From Hydrogenophaga sp. (lineage in GTDB: Bacteria; Pseudomonadota; Gammaproteobacteria; Burkholderiales; Burkholderiaceae_C), in NCBI GenBank assembly GCA_030653975.1, contig JAURYH010000057.1, forward strand, positions 1-64,000: 64,000 nt of DNA. The letters are read 5' to 3'. The notes under the pieces were generated by a model, which saw nothing but the letters and a program-made list of their open reading frames with translations, was not told the DNA's origin and searched no databases. A program made the translations under genes and the position numbers. Of the stretch, positions 43,751 to 52,624 are shown piece after piece (position 1 is the first letter of the stretch; every line of letters begins with the position of its first letter).

Positions 43751-44071
43751 TTAGAACTCGGCGGTGCGGCGAGCGATGTCTTCAGCTATCAATCGTTTGA
43801 CTTCCTGCAACCAGGCTCGATGGTTCATACCTGAGTCGTAAATGGGGTCAATATCGGTGTGACTCTGACGAAAAAATGCTTCAATATCTGCATCACTCAG
43901 ATTGGCTAGCATGGTTTCAAGCTGAACTTGCAATTGCTGCTCCCAAATTAGCGAGTTACTTTCAATAGCCGCAAATAGGCACCCCCTCCAATTTTCAAAT
44001 AATGAACCCCAATCTTGATGAAAATAAGCACCAAGCAAGTTCTCAACAACAGACAATTCATTGTTTTTCAT
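43751..44071 (-). CDS. CdiI-like immunity protein
   Basis: This 106-residue acidic helical protein starts with VENLLGAYFHQDW, a segment I recall as typical of CdiI-type immunity proteins. It lies directly after the toxin gene (44-nt gap), in the usual toxin-immunity order, and has no signal peptide, as expected for a protein that binds the toxin in the cytoplasm. It should protect the cell against its own RNase A-like domain. Its AT-rich composition fits exchange of the cassette. Confidence 0.78.
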   Translation of the reverse strand: MKNNELSVVENLLGAYFHQDWGSLFENWRGCLFAAIESNSLIWEQQLQVQLETMLANLSDADIEAFFRQSHTDIDPIYDSGMNHRAWLQEVKRLIAEDIARRTAEF

Positions 44072-44115
44072 TGCAACAGTCGAAGGCGATAAACACTAAA
44101 CTCCAGGGCGCAAAT

Positions 44116-45603
44116 TCAACTAGGATGCGAAGTCAATATGTAATAACCACTTGATGACCCCGGATCCTTTCGAAGAATCACAGTAGCATTTGAGAGTGAC
44201 TGAGTCTGTTCGCTTCCTCTCGGCACACCTTCACCAATGGGTTTGGAGAATGGAGTCTTCGAAGTTAGCATCAACCCGGTAGAATTCGGGTTGCTCAACC
44301 ACGCTTGAATTTCCGGCTGACGATCAGCTAATACCACTGAAATAGCAGCCTCCGCAGTCGCACGATCACTGTACCGAGAAGACATACCGGGCACTCTTTC
44401 TCCAGTATATTTTCCCCGACCGTTCGCCCGGTCACGCAAATCATCTGTTGTCACATTTACGTGCTTCTCCAGCGTATGTCCTTTCCCTTCGTGGGCACTC
44501 AACCCACCGCCAGGCACGATGTCACACTTCGCGTTATGCACCCAAAGCCCACGCTCACCGACAAAGTAACTCGGGGTATTGGCAACACTGAAGTTATAGA
44601 CCTGAATGGACCGGTTCACTGGGGTGTTGCCACGGACCAGCGTATCGCCCATAGCCGTGGCCAGCACATCATCTTCCCGAACCTCTTGGGCCTCGGTCCA
44701 GCCCTTGCCCTGCACCCACACCGGGTGCTCTTCAGTCAGTCGGTAACTCTCCCCCTCAGTTTGCAGCTCCCAATAGCCCGGTGCAACACGCCCAAACGTG
44801 TTTTCCACCCTCTGTGGTTGGTCGCTCAATAGTTGGTCGTTGCGCGAGAGTACGCTCTGACCGATGGCAATGCGCTCAATCGGAACGATGCTGGCCTGCA
44901 CCCCCGAGCCGTGATCGAGCCAGACGGGTGTGCCCGCCACAAAGCTGGCGCAGCCCACTTCCAGTTTGGTCGCACGCACGGCATCGTCTATCTTCCCCCC
45001 GTAGCGCGCCAATCGGACGCCCACCTTGAGCGCCACCACAGGGCTGACATTTTGACCAATGACCTTCCCCAAGTCATAGGCCCCGCACTGCGTGGCCTGA
45101 ATCAATAGGTTGTTGATGCCCTCCCCGGCCAGCGAGGCCAGCGCCTTGGCCGTACCTACCGGATCATCATAGAAGGCCTTGGCCAGCTCATAGACGGCCT
45201 GAGCAGTTTCGATCGGACTGCCCAGCATCTCCAGCAATTCGCCAATCTGGTCGCCCAGCCCGTCCCACAATCCCTCGGCAAAGGACTGTGCCGCGGCCCA
45301 CGTACCCTGTTCTTTGCCTTTGCTTCCCTCTGGATCGCAAACGTCCTCCAGGAAGTAGCAACTGTTGGCCTTGGCGTAACTCTGCCGGGCCTGAACGCTG
45401 GTAAAACACTGATCAGGCTTGCATTCTTCCGTGACCGGGGAGAACGAAGAGTTGCTGGCATCGCTGGCGCTTGTGCCGCCGCTTTGCCCATGGGCCACGC
45501 CCAGAGTCCCCCCTAAAAGAGCCAGTACCAGCAAGATACTCAGCAAGCGCATGAGCAGGTTTTCCGACGGGGCGACACTGTGTTCAGAGTGATTTAGAAG
45601 CAT
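44116..45603 (-). CDS. HINT-domain polymorphic toxin with C-terminal RNase A-like domain
   Basis: This 495-residue protein has a signal peptide (about 18-40), then a four-Cys motif (C61-x4-C66-x15-C82-x6-C89, NSCYFLEDVC), then a helical pre-toxin region (about 105-210). An autoprocessing HINT domain follows: C218 in GCASFVAGTPVWL, EEHPVWV, and VHN at 355-357. The last 130 residues resemble the bacterial RNase A-like toxin family, with HEGKGHTLEKHV (H371, H376, H381), SDRATAEAAI and the end TVILRKDPGSSSGYYILT. Cleavage by HINT would free the toxin. The ATG overlaps the TadE-like gene stop by 10 nt; ATG 45552 is an alternative. An immunity-like gene follows. Confidence 0.85.
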   Translation of the reverse strand: MLLNHSEHSVAPSENLLMRLLSILLVLALLGGTLGVAHGQSGGTSASDASNSSFSPVTEECKPDQCFTSVQARQSYAKANSCYFLEDVCDPEGSKGKEQGTWAAAQSFAEGLWDGLGDQIGELLEMLGSPIETAQAVYELAKAFYDDPVGTAKALASLAGEGINNLLIQATQCGAYDLGKVIGQNVSPVVALKVGVRLARYGGKIDDAVRATKLEVGCASFVAGTPVWLDHGSGVQASIVPIERIAIGQSVLSRNDQLLSDQPQRVENTFGRVAPGYWELQTEGESYRLTEEHPVWVQGKGWTEAQEVREDDVLATAMGDTLVRGNTPVNRSIQVYNFSVANTPSYFVGERGLWVHNAKCDIVPGGGLSAHEGKGHTLEKHVNVTTDDLRDRANGRGKYTGERVPGMSSRYSDRATAEAAISVVLADRQPEIQAWLSNPNSTGLMLTSKTPFSKPIGEGVPRGSEQTQSLSNATVILRKDPGSSSGYYILTSHPS

Positions 45604-46514
45604 GTTCCTGCGCCCCCATCGTCGCCACCGTTATTACCCCCACCGTCATTCCCTCCACCATCGTTGCCTCCAGTCCCTCCTCCAGAATCGCCACCGCCGG
45701 TGTCGCCGCCACCGGTATTGCCGCCCCCTCCGCTGCCACTGCCACTGCCACTGCCACCGCCGCCGGTGTCGCTGCTACTACCCACCCCATCCATTCCAGC
45801 CAACCGATCCCCCTCATAAGCATTGCTTTGCATCTGCACCGTCGCCTGCGCCACCAGCGGGATGCGTCCCGCCTGCCAATAGCGACAGTTCCCCGGATCA
45901 AAGGCAGCAACGTTGGAGCGCCAGGCATCCACTTCGCCCCCTCCTGCCTGCCCCAGGCACATGATCTTTTTCAGCACGGTGCGCACCAGCGGCAGCTTGA
46001 GCTCGTAACCGTAGGTCACTTGCAGCTTGAGCACGTTGGCATCCCGGATGCTGATCACGCCGCCTCCTGGTCCGGCTCTTGTGTGCCCCTGATCAGCCAA
46101 CCGGTACTCCAGGTTGTCGTTGGGGATGTAGGTCTGGTTTTTGGCGTCCTTGAGTCCGAAGTGGGTAAACGCCTGGGGCGCGGGACTGACGATTTCGATC
46201 TTGCCAAAGGCCAGCATGTCGGCCGTGGCTTTGCCCAGCGCTTGTGTCATCTCGCTCACGCCAGGCTCGCTGGCACTGGTCTTGAGATGAAATGGGATCA
46301 GGCCCCGGGCCAGCGCGCCCTGGATGGCGCTCATGCTCGCGTTTTGCGTGGCCCCTTGGCGCGCGGCCATGAACACGGCGTTGTTGACCGTGCTTTTGGC
46401 CATGTAGACGAGGGCAAACTGCAAGATCGAGAGCATCAGCAGCAGCGCCACAGGCGTGATGATGATGAATTCGGTCATGGAGGCGCCACGCTGGGGCCTG
46501 CGTTCTCGGTGCAT
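45594..46514 (-). CDS. TadE-like pseudopilin with long Gly/Asp/Ser tail
   Basis: This 306-residue protein starts with a class III-type pilin signal, RGASMTEFIIITPVALLLML (G then four residues then EF), typical of TadE/F. The middle is a normal pseudopilin body. The last 60 residues are a low-complexity Gly/Ser/Asp/Asn tail ending GTCF. The tail is encoded by repeated GGTGGCGG-type triplets. Its stop overlaps the toxin gene by 10 nt, so the two are translationally coupled. The tail may link to, or present, the toxin. This is inference. Confidence 0.8.
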   Translation of the reverse strand: MHRERRPQRGASMTEFIIITPVALLLMLSILQFALVYMAKSTVNNAVFMAARQGATQNASMSAIQGALARGLIPFHLKTSASEPGVSEMTQALGKATADMLAFGKIEIVSPAPQAFTHFGLKDAKNQTYIPNDNLEYRLADQGHTRAGPGGGVISIRDANVLKLQVTYGYELKLPLVRTVLKKIMCLGQAGGGEVDAWRSNVAAFDPGNCRYWQAGRIPLVAQATVQMQSNAYEGDRLAGMDGVGSSSDTGGGGSGSGSGSGGGGNTGGGDTGGGDSGGGTGGNDGGGNDGGGNNGGDDGGAGTCF

Positions 46515-46585
46515 GTTGGGTTCCTCCTGGGCCGGTGTACCGGCCTTTTGTTGTGCTCTTGCGCCTTATGTGCGGTGTTGGTGCA

Positions 46586-47458
46586 TCAGAAGATGCCGCT
46601 CGCCAGGAACTTCATGGCAATCGGAAACCCGATCACGATGAACGTGCAGGGGAAGATGCACAGGATCAGCGGCCCGAGCATCTTCACCGGCGCTTCCATA
46701 GCCAGTTTTTCAGCCCGTAGAAAACGCTCCTGGCGGCGCTGGTCCCCTTGCGCGCGCAAGATGGGGCCTAGGCTGGAGCCGGTTTTTTCGCCCTGGATAA
46801 GTGCGCTGACAAAGCTGCTGACGGGCGAGAATTTCAGTCGCTCGGCAAATTCGCGCAGCGCTTCGACCCTGGGTTTGCCCGATCCGATGTCGCGCAGCAC
46901 GCGGTTGATTTCCGCGATCAAGGGGCCGGGCCGGCTGCGGTCGGCCGCGGCCCGCATGGAACCCGAGAGGTTCAGGCCCGCTTCGACCGAGAGCGTCAAG
47001 AGGTCGATGTAAAACGGCAGCGCTTTGAGAATCTGCAGATTGCGCGCTGTTGTTGTCTCGCGCAGCCACAGGTTGGGGTAGTAGTAGGCCAGCGCAGCGA
47101 GAAGGACCGCCGCACCCATATGCATCGCCCCGGCGGCATTGGTCAACAGCAAACCGAAGCCAAAACCGAGGAACACGCACAAGATTTTTCCGGCGTAGAA
47201 CTGCAGCGGGTTCAATGCGTAATCCTGCCCCGCGCGGCGTAGCAGTACCTGATACGTGTCGGCGGTGGTCTTGCTGAAGATCGGATCGATAGTGCCTGCG
47301 ATGAGCTGTATCAGTGGCCAGAAGATTCGAAACAGCAGCGGCGGTTTGTCTTTGTAAGAGCGGTCGTCGTCGGGTGCGTCCTGAAACAATTTCCACGCGG
47401 CATAGAGCATGGCCATCAGCGCCATACTGAACATGAGAGAAACCAGCAGGGATTGCAT
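46586..47458 (-). CDS. tadC: TadC inner-membrane platform protein
   Basis: This 290-residue protein has the type II/IV secretion F-domain: FYIDLLTLSVEAGLNLSGSMR, with membrane segments near the ends. TadB and TadC together form the inner-membrane platform that couples the TadA ATPase to pilus assembly. It starts 12 bp after tadB and is co-oriented with the rest of the locus. No unusual feature is seen. Confidence 0.92.
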   Translation of the reverse strand: MQSLLVSLMFSMALMAMLYAAWKLFQDAPDDDRSYKDKPPLLFRIFWPLIQLIAGTIDPIFSKTTADTYQVLLRRAGQDYALNPLQFYAGKILCVFLGFGFGLLLTNAAGAMHMGAAVLLAALAYYYPNLWLRETTTARNLQILKALPFYIDLLTLSVEAGLNLSGSMRAAADRSRPGPLIAEINRVLRDIGSGKPRVEALREFAERLKFSPVSSFVSALIQGEKTGSSLGPILRAQGDQRRQERFLRAEKLAMEAPVKMLGPLILCIFPCTFIVIGFPIAMKFLASGIF

Positions 47459-47470
47459 GGGGCGCGGCTC

Positions 47471-48313
47471 CTAAACGTCGATTGAGACGATTTTTCGGAT
47501 GAAGATGCCGCCAACAATAAGCAGCACCGAAATGACGCCGACCACCACCCAACCGTACCAGGTGGTGAACAAGGGCGCCATGGCTTCGGGCTCGAGGTAG
47601 TTGAGCACCACGGCCATGAAGATGGGCAGCATGCCCACCACAATGCCCTGGAGCTTGCCCTGGGCAGTCAGGGCTTTGATCTTGCCTTCCATCACGGCTT
47701 TGCTGCGCAGGGTCTGCGCCAGGCGTTCCAGCACTTCGGCCAGGTTGCCGCCCACGCTCTTGGAAATGGTCACGGCCGAGACGAAGAGTTCGATTTCTTC
47801 CAGCCGCAGGCGTTTGGCCATGCCTTGCATCGCGTCCTCCATGCTGATGCCCAGCTTCTGCTCGCGCAGCAGTAGCGAGAGCTCCTGGCTCAGCGGCGCT
47901 TCGGCTTCGCTGGCCACCAGATCCAGCGCAATGGCCAGGCTCGCACCAGAGCGCAGCGAGCCGGCCATCATGTTCAGCGCGTCGGGGAGTTGTTCGATGA
48001 GTTTGTCCAGCCGCCGGCGCTTGAGCACGCTGTACATGAAGCGAGGCAGGATCAAGGCCACGACAGTGACGACGACAGCCAGCACGAGTTTGCCGGTGAG
48101 CATCCAGACGAGCACCGGCACGATGAGCACGACCAGGATGTTGGCAAAGAAGAGCCTTTGCGGGTCAATGAACAGGAACATTTCCTGCAAGGTGACCGAA
48201 GCGTTTGCGGTGAACCCCTTTTGGTAATCGGCAAAGAAGCCGCGCAGGCTCAGCAGGATGAGCACCACGCTGAGCATGACGGCCCCGGAGATGAACAAGG
48301 TGGTGGTCTCCAT
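47471..48313 (-). CDS. tadB: TadB inner-membrane platform protein
   Basis: This 280-residue protein has a type II secretion F-domain with PDALNMMAGSLRSGASLAIALD and ELFVSAVTISKSVGGNLAEVLERLA. Two membrane segments lie at the N-terminus and two at the C-terminus. TadB acts with TadC and TadA as the pilus platform. It lies 4 nt after tadA, so translation is probably coupled. It is normal in length for the family. Confidence 0.93.
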   Translation of the reverse strand: METTTLFISGAVMLSVVLILLSLRGFFADYQKGFTANASVTLQEMFLFIDPQRLFFANILVVLIVPVLVWMLTGKLVLAVVVTVVALILPRFMYSVLKRRRLDKLIEQLPDALNMMAGSLRSGASLAIALDLVASEAEAPLSQELSLLLREQKLGISMEDAMQGMAKRLRLEEIELFVSAVTISKSVGGNLAEVLERLAQTLRSKAVMEGKIKALTAQGKLQGIVVGMLPIFMAVVLNYLEPEAMAPLFTTWYGWVVVGVISVLLIVGGIFIRKIVSIDV

Positions 48314-48317
48314 GGCC

Positions 48318-50204
48318 CTATTCCTCTTTCTGGAAGATGGCGATATCCAGATTCATGCCGGCCGCCTGCATGCGTTCGTAGAACTCGGGGATGGCGCCGC
48401 AGCCGGTGAAATAGCCTTGAATCTTGCCCTCCGGACCAAACCCCGTTTCTTTGAACTCAAAGAGGTCTTGTAACTGGATCTTGCCGGATTCAACGCCGGT
48501 GACTTCGCAGATCTTGGTTACCTTTCGGGTACCACAGGCAAAGCGCGTTTGCTGTACCACGACGTCGACCGCCGAGGCCACCTGTTCTCGGATCGCGGTC
48601 ACGGGCAGTTCCATCCCCGACATCAGCACCATGACTTCCAGGCGCGCGAGCATGTCGCGCGGAGAGTTGGCATGCGCGGTGGTCAGGGAGCCGTCGTGGC
48701 CGGTGTTCATGGCTTGGAGCATGTCCAGCGCTTCACCACCTCGACATTCACCGACCACGATGCGATCAGGGCGCATTCGAAGGGAGTTCCTCACCAGATC
48801 GCGAATGGTGACTGCTCCTTTGCCTTCCGCGTTGGACGGGCGGGCTTCGAGCGAGACCAGATGTTCATGGTGCAGGCGCAGTTCGGCCGCATCTTCGATC
48901 GTGACAATACGCTCGCCGTTGGGGATGAAGTTGCTCAAGATGTTGAGCAAGGTGGTTTTCCCCGAGCCGGTGCCACCCGAAACAATCACATTCTTTTTGT
49001 ACTGCACCGCGATCTGCATGAACTTGACCATGTTGGGACTGCAAGATCCAAACCGGACAAGGTCCTCTCCCCCGAGCTTTTTGGTGGCGAACTTTCGAAT
49101 GGTGATGGACGGCCCTTTGAGGGCCAGGGGTGGGATGATGGCGTTGAAGCGAGAGCCGTCTTTGAGCCGCGCATCCACCAGCGGGGAGCTTTCGTCGATG
49201 CGACGCCCCACGGGCGACACGATGCGCTCGATGATGCCCATGACCGACTGCTCACTGGAGAAGGCCAAGGGCATGCGGGTGAGCTTGCCGCTGCGTTCGA
49301 CAAAGATCTCGTCGTAGGTGTTGACCATGATCTCGGTCACGGATGGGTCGGCCAGCAAGGGCTCAAGCAACCCAAGACCGATGGCTTCGTCGCGCACTTC
49401 TTTGATCAACTCATCCAGGTCGGTGCCAGCAGGCGGCGGGTGCAGGCGCAGGATTTCCCGCAAGGCGCTGTCGGCCTGTTCGCGCAGTTGTTGGTCAGCC
49501 ATTTTGTGCACATCAATGCGACGCAGGTCGAAGGAGGCAATGAGCTTGTCCTGCAGGCTGCGGCGCAGGGCCAGGCGCGCCTGATCCACAGGGCGTGCGA
49601 CAGCGGGAGCGGGCTCGTCATGCGCCGCTTGGGGAGACGCAGAGGTGGGGAGTGGTTGAGGCGTAGCCAGCCTGGCTGCAGGAGCAGGTACCGGATGAGC
49701 ACGTGCACGGACGTTTGGTGCGGGCCGCAGAGGCGAGGCATGAAGCGGGTGCGAAGCGTGCTCTTGCATCGTCAAGCCGTCGCCCTTGGTTCTCCCCATG
49801 ACCGAGTTTGGAGCAGGGACTTCAATCGCCTGTGGCAACGGGACGCCTGAATTTCCTGCGACGCGGGGTGAAGCCTGCGCCGATACAGCGGGTTGGACCT
49901 GTCTCTGCGAATGTTTCCGCCCCCATCGGGCATTGATTTCGAAACCACCGATCAAGATGGTGTCCTCGGGTTGCAGAGGACCGTACGTGGAAGCTTTTTT
50001 CCCGTTAACTAGGGTGCCAAACATACTGCCCAAATCGCGGACGAAAGGCTGTTCGTTGGACACGAAAAGCTCTGCATGCTCTTTCTGCACTTTCCAGCCA
50101 GCCAGGGTTACATCGGCTGTTTGGGCCGAGCCGATCAGGCACCGGGTCCCTGCAACCTCATGGGTCTGGCTCAGCTCTTTGGATTTCAGATGGATGGTGA
50201 ACAT
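48318..50204 (-). CDS. tadA: TadA/CpaF secretion ATPase with N-terminal FHA domain
   Basis: This 628-residue protein has two parts. Residues 1-95 form an FHA domain (CLIGSAQTADVTL, FVRDLGSMFGTLVNG), which recognises phosphothreonine. After a Pro-rich linker (about 100-210) the CpaF ATPase follows, with Walker A GGTGSGKTTLLN at about 405-416 and the VGECRGGEALDML Walker B region. It drives pilus assembly or retraction by ATP hydrolysis. The FHA fusion is unusual for TadA. No TadZ gene is adjacent, and the FHA part could take over its localisation role or link to kinase signalling. Confidence 0.92.
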   Translation of the reverse strand: MFTIHLKSKELSQTHEVAGTRCLIGSAQTADVTLAGWKVQKEHAELFVSNEQPFVRDLGSMFGTLVNGKKASTYGPLQPEDTILIGGFEINARWGRKHSQRQVQPAVSAQASPRVAGNSGVPLPQAIEVPAPNSVMGRTKGDGLTMQEHASHPLHASPLRPAPNVRARAHPVPAPAARLATPQPLPTSASPQAAHDEPAPAVARPVDQARLALRRSLQDKLIASFDLRRIDVHKMADQQLREQADSALREILRLHPPPAGTDLDELIKEVRDEAIGLGLLEPLLADPSVTEIMVNTYDEIFVERSGKLTRMPLAFSSEQSVMGIIERIVSPVGRRIDESSPLVDARLKDGSRFNAIIPPLALKGPSITIRKFATKKLGGEDLVRFGSCSPNMVKFMQIAVQYKKNVIVSGGTGSGKTTLLNILSNFIPNGERIVTIEDAAELRLHHEHLVSLEARPSNAEGKGAVTIRDLVRNSLRMRPDRIVVGECRGGEALDMLQAMNTGHDGSLTTAHANSPRDMLARLEVMVLMSGMELPVTAIREQVASAVDVVVQQTRFACGTRKVTKICEVTGVESGKIQLQDLFEFKETGFGPEGKIQGYFTGCGAIPEFYERMQAAGMNLDIAIFQKEE

Positions 50205-50206
50205 CG

Positions 50207-51664
50207 TTATTCGGCTTGTCGATCTGCCCCTTGGCGAATGCTCTTTTCAATGCGTATCACCTCAGAAAGCGCGCGATCTTCCTGTGCCTTTGCGACCACC
50301 GACCCAGGCACATAGAGTTTGGGTGTGACGATCACCAGCATTTCTGTCCGCTCATTGGTGAAGTTGCGGTTTGAAAAAAGGCCACCAAACAAAGGGATCT
50401 TGTGCAGACCTGGGACATTCTGATCCGCCCGACTGCCGTTGTTGAGCAACAAGCCAGAGATGACGAGTGACTCGCCTTCAGTCAGGCTGACATCGGTCTC
50501 GGTACGGTTGGTAATGAATCCAATGAAATCACCCGAACCGGTGGAGCCATCGGGTTTGCTAACTTCGGTGGTGATCTTGGAGCGAATGTTGCCGTTGGCA
50601 TCCACCAAAGGTTCAATCTCCAGGATGACGCCGTATTCTTTATAGCTCACAGAAATCTGGCCCAGACCGGTCGAGACCGGAATGGGCACTTCCCCACCAA
50701 CACGCACTTTGGACTTGCCGCCATTGACGGTGGAGACTCTGGGCTCGGCCAGTGTCCAGCTGTCACCGTTTTGCTCCAGGAAATTGATCATGGAGGTGAT
50801 CTGGTTGGCCATGCCAACAAATGAGAGGAACGGTCTGGCCAAAGTCGCGGGACCAAAGTCTCCAGGCAACTCCGGGCGGGATCGCGAGTTGCTGTAGAAC
50901 AGTGCGCTGTTGGCCACGGTTGGGCCTGCGGCCTGGGTGCTCCAGCTGATGCCCAGGTTGTCCAGCGCCGACTTGCGAGCCTCAATGACCTTGACCTCCA
51001 TCAGGATCATCTTTTCTCTGGGCACAATCACGGCTGCAGGCCTGTCATGAATCAAATTGACCGCCTGGGGATAGTGCTGCAGTAATTGTTTTACTTTTGC
51101 AGCCTCCTCCATCGAAGAGTATTCCCCACTGAGTTTGATCTTGTCGTTGACAACCGTCACCACAATTGCCGGCTCATGGCTGAGCATTCTCCGCAGTTCA
51201 GATGCAGCGAGTTCAGCAACGTTGGTGCCCGAGACCTCCACCTCAAAGCGCTGTTGACGTCCGTTCTTGAGCCACAGGTGCATTGTCGTTTTGCCGACTG
51301 CTTCACCGAGCAGCACGATCTGTTTGTCATCCACGATGGTGGCTGTCATCACAGACCCGTTGCCAATGGCGACGCGATCGACCTTGGCGATGGGTAAGAC
51401 CTTCACCTCGCCGGGGTACAACGCGATTCCGGTAGCTGCTGTTTCGGGCTTGATATCCGCCTTTTGAACTATCACACCGGGAGACCCCGATCGCTCGACA
51501 TTGGCCGTACCCTGGGCCAACAATACCGCGGAGGTGGGGTTAGCTCGCCCCCCCCCCCCACTATCAGCCAAGGCCACGATCAGGTCGGAATAGCCAAAAG
51601 GCGTGGCGTTGACCGCCTGGGCGAACATGCATGCACAGGCAGCGCTGAGAAGTTTGTGTTTCAT
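50207..51664 (-). CDS. rcpA: RcpA/CpaC outer-membrane secretin
   Basis: This 485-residue protein has a signal peptide from ATG 51664. The N-terminal part has a pilus-assembly N-domain, then a BON-like segment, and the C-terminal half the secretin domain: VPIPVSTGLGQISVSYKEYG, SLVISGLLLNN, and VPGLHKIPLFGGLFSNR. It forms the outer-membrane pore through which the Flp pilus emerges. It lies 2 nt before tadA. The start was moved downstream from an upstream ATG because it gives a proper signal peptide. Confidence 0.93.
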   Translation of the reverse strand: MKHKLLSAACACMFAQAVNATPFGYSDLIVALADSGGGGRANPTSAVLLAQGTANVERSGSPGVIVQKADIKPETAATGIALYPGEVKVLPIAKVDRVAIGNGSVMTATIVDDKQIVLLGEAVGKTTMHLWLKNGRQQRFEVEVSGTNVAELAASELRRMLSHEPAIVVTVVNDKIKLSGEYSSMEEAAKVKQLLQHYPQAVNLIHDRPAAVIVPREKMILMEVKVIEARKSALDNLGISWSTQAAGPTVANSALFYSNSRSRPELPGDFGPATLARPFLSFVGMANQITSMINFLEQNGDSWTLAEPRVSTVNGGKSKVRVGGEVPIPVSTGLGQISVSYKEYGVILEIEPLVDANGNIRSKITTEVSKPDGSTGSGDFIGFITNRTETDVSLTEGESLVISGLLLNNGSRADQNVPGLHKIPLFGGLFSNRNFTNERTEMLVIVTPKLYVPGSVVAKAQEDRALSEVIRIEKSIRQGADRQAE

Positions 51665-51714
51665 GTGAGCTATTGTTGGATTGCCGGTCATCAGGCGGTG
51701 CGTATTGAAAGCAC

Positions 51715-52617
51715 TCAACGAAGCACCCCATTTGGTGTGTTATCGCTGAGGGAAGCGCCCTTGTTCGCCACAGGCACAGACATGACGCTGGATGCGCCCG
51801 CAGCACTGCCACGCCCGCCCACGATGTACTCGACGGCGTTGAGCTTCTTGAGGTTGGAGACTTCGGCAACCACATCCGATACCGAGATGGCATGGCTGGG
51901 ATTGGGCTTTTCATCCTTAGGACTGCGGAGTACAGCCGTTACCGATGAGTCTGCTTTGGCGACGATGATGGCATTGGCCTCCTGCGGCGTGACATTGAGC
52001 GTGACAGTGCTGTAAGTAGCGGCTTGCCCACCCGTTCCGCGCTGCGCCCGTCCCGTGGCCAGTACTTCGACGCCTGAAAGCAAGGGAAACGTGTAGCGCT
52101 CTGTCCGCGCACCCACCATGGCCACGCCTTGCGTCATGGCGGGTGGCTTGGCGGTCATGATCAGATCAATCTTGTCACCGGGGCGGACCATACCGGCGAT
52201 GGAACTGAGCTCATCTACCTCGATGGACAATGCGCGCCGCCCTTCTTTGACGCTACCCGAGAAAAAGGCGCCGCCGCGAGTTACGGTATACACCGGGAGG
52301 ATCGGTTCACCCGCACGAACCCCGACCAGCAGGGCTTCGCCCTCCAAACGGTCAAACTGTTCGGAAGACACGGCCGAGTCGTGCAGAAACTCCACAGGAA
52401 ATTCACGCACCGCCGCGGTATCCGAGGTGAGAACGTCACCCGCCTCCAGGTTGCGCGAAGCGACCACCACCGCTTTGGTTTTACGCCCAGCTTTGAGCTC
52501 GGCCTCAATCTGACTCATGCGGTTGGAGATGACCGTATTGCTCAGGTAAAAGGCCAGCACAGCCAGGACGATGGCTCCTGCCAGCAATAGCCAGTTTTTG
52601 TTGAATTTGGAGATCAT
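51715..52617 (-). CDS. cpaB: CpaB/RcpC pilus assembly protein
   Basis: This 300-residue protein has a single N-terminal membrane anchor (LLAGAIVLAVLAFYLS) and an SAF/antifreeze-like domain starting VVVASRNLEAGDVLTS, characteristic of CpaB/RcpC. It follows with SIEVDELSSIAGMVRPGDKIDLIM. It probably stabilises the secretin or guides the pilin across the periplasm. ATG 52617 was chosen over an upstream one because it directly precedes the anchor. The secretin gene follows 50 bp downstream. Confidence 0.9.
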   Translation of the reverse strand: MISKFNKNWLLLAGAIVLAVLAFYLSNTVISNRMSQIEAELKAGRKTKAVVVASRNLEAGDVLTSDTAAVREFPVEFLHDSAVSSEQFDRLEGEALLVGVRAGEPILPVYTVTRGGAFFSGSVKEGRRALSIEVDELSSIAGMVRPGDKIDLIMTAKPPAMTQGVAMVGARTERYTFPLLSGVEVLATGRAQRGTGGQAATYSTVTLNVTPQEANAIIVAKADSSVTAVLRSPKDEKPNPSHAISVSDVVAEVSNLKKLNAVEYIVGGRGSAAGASSVMSVPVANKGASLSDNTPNGVLR

Positions 52618-52624
52618 CAGTAAC

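Noticed and set aside
45600..45800. The Gly/Asp/Ser-coding repeats as a CRISPR or tandem-repeat array
   Set aside because: The repeats are short and imperfect codon-level repeats within the TadE-like reading frame, without spacers.
45828..47012. 394-residue open frame on the plus strand opposite tadC and the TadE-like gene
   Set aside because: The minus-strand genes are recognised members of the Tad family with correct order and spacing; the plus frame has no Shine-Dalgarno sequence or motif.
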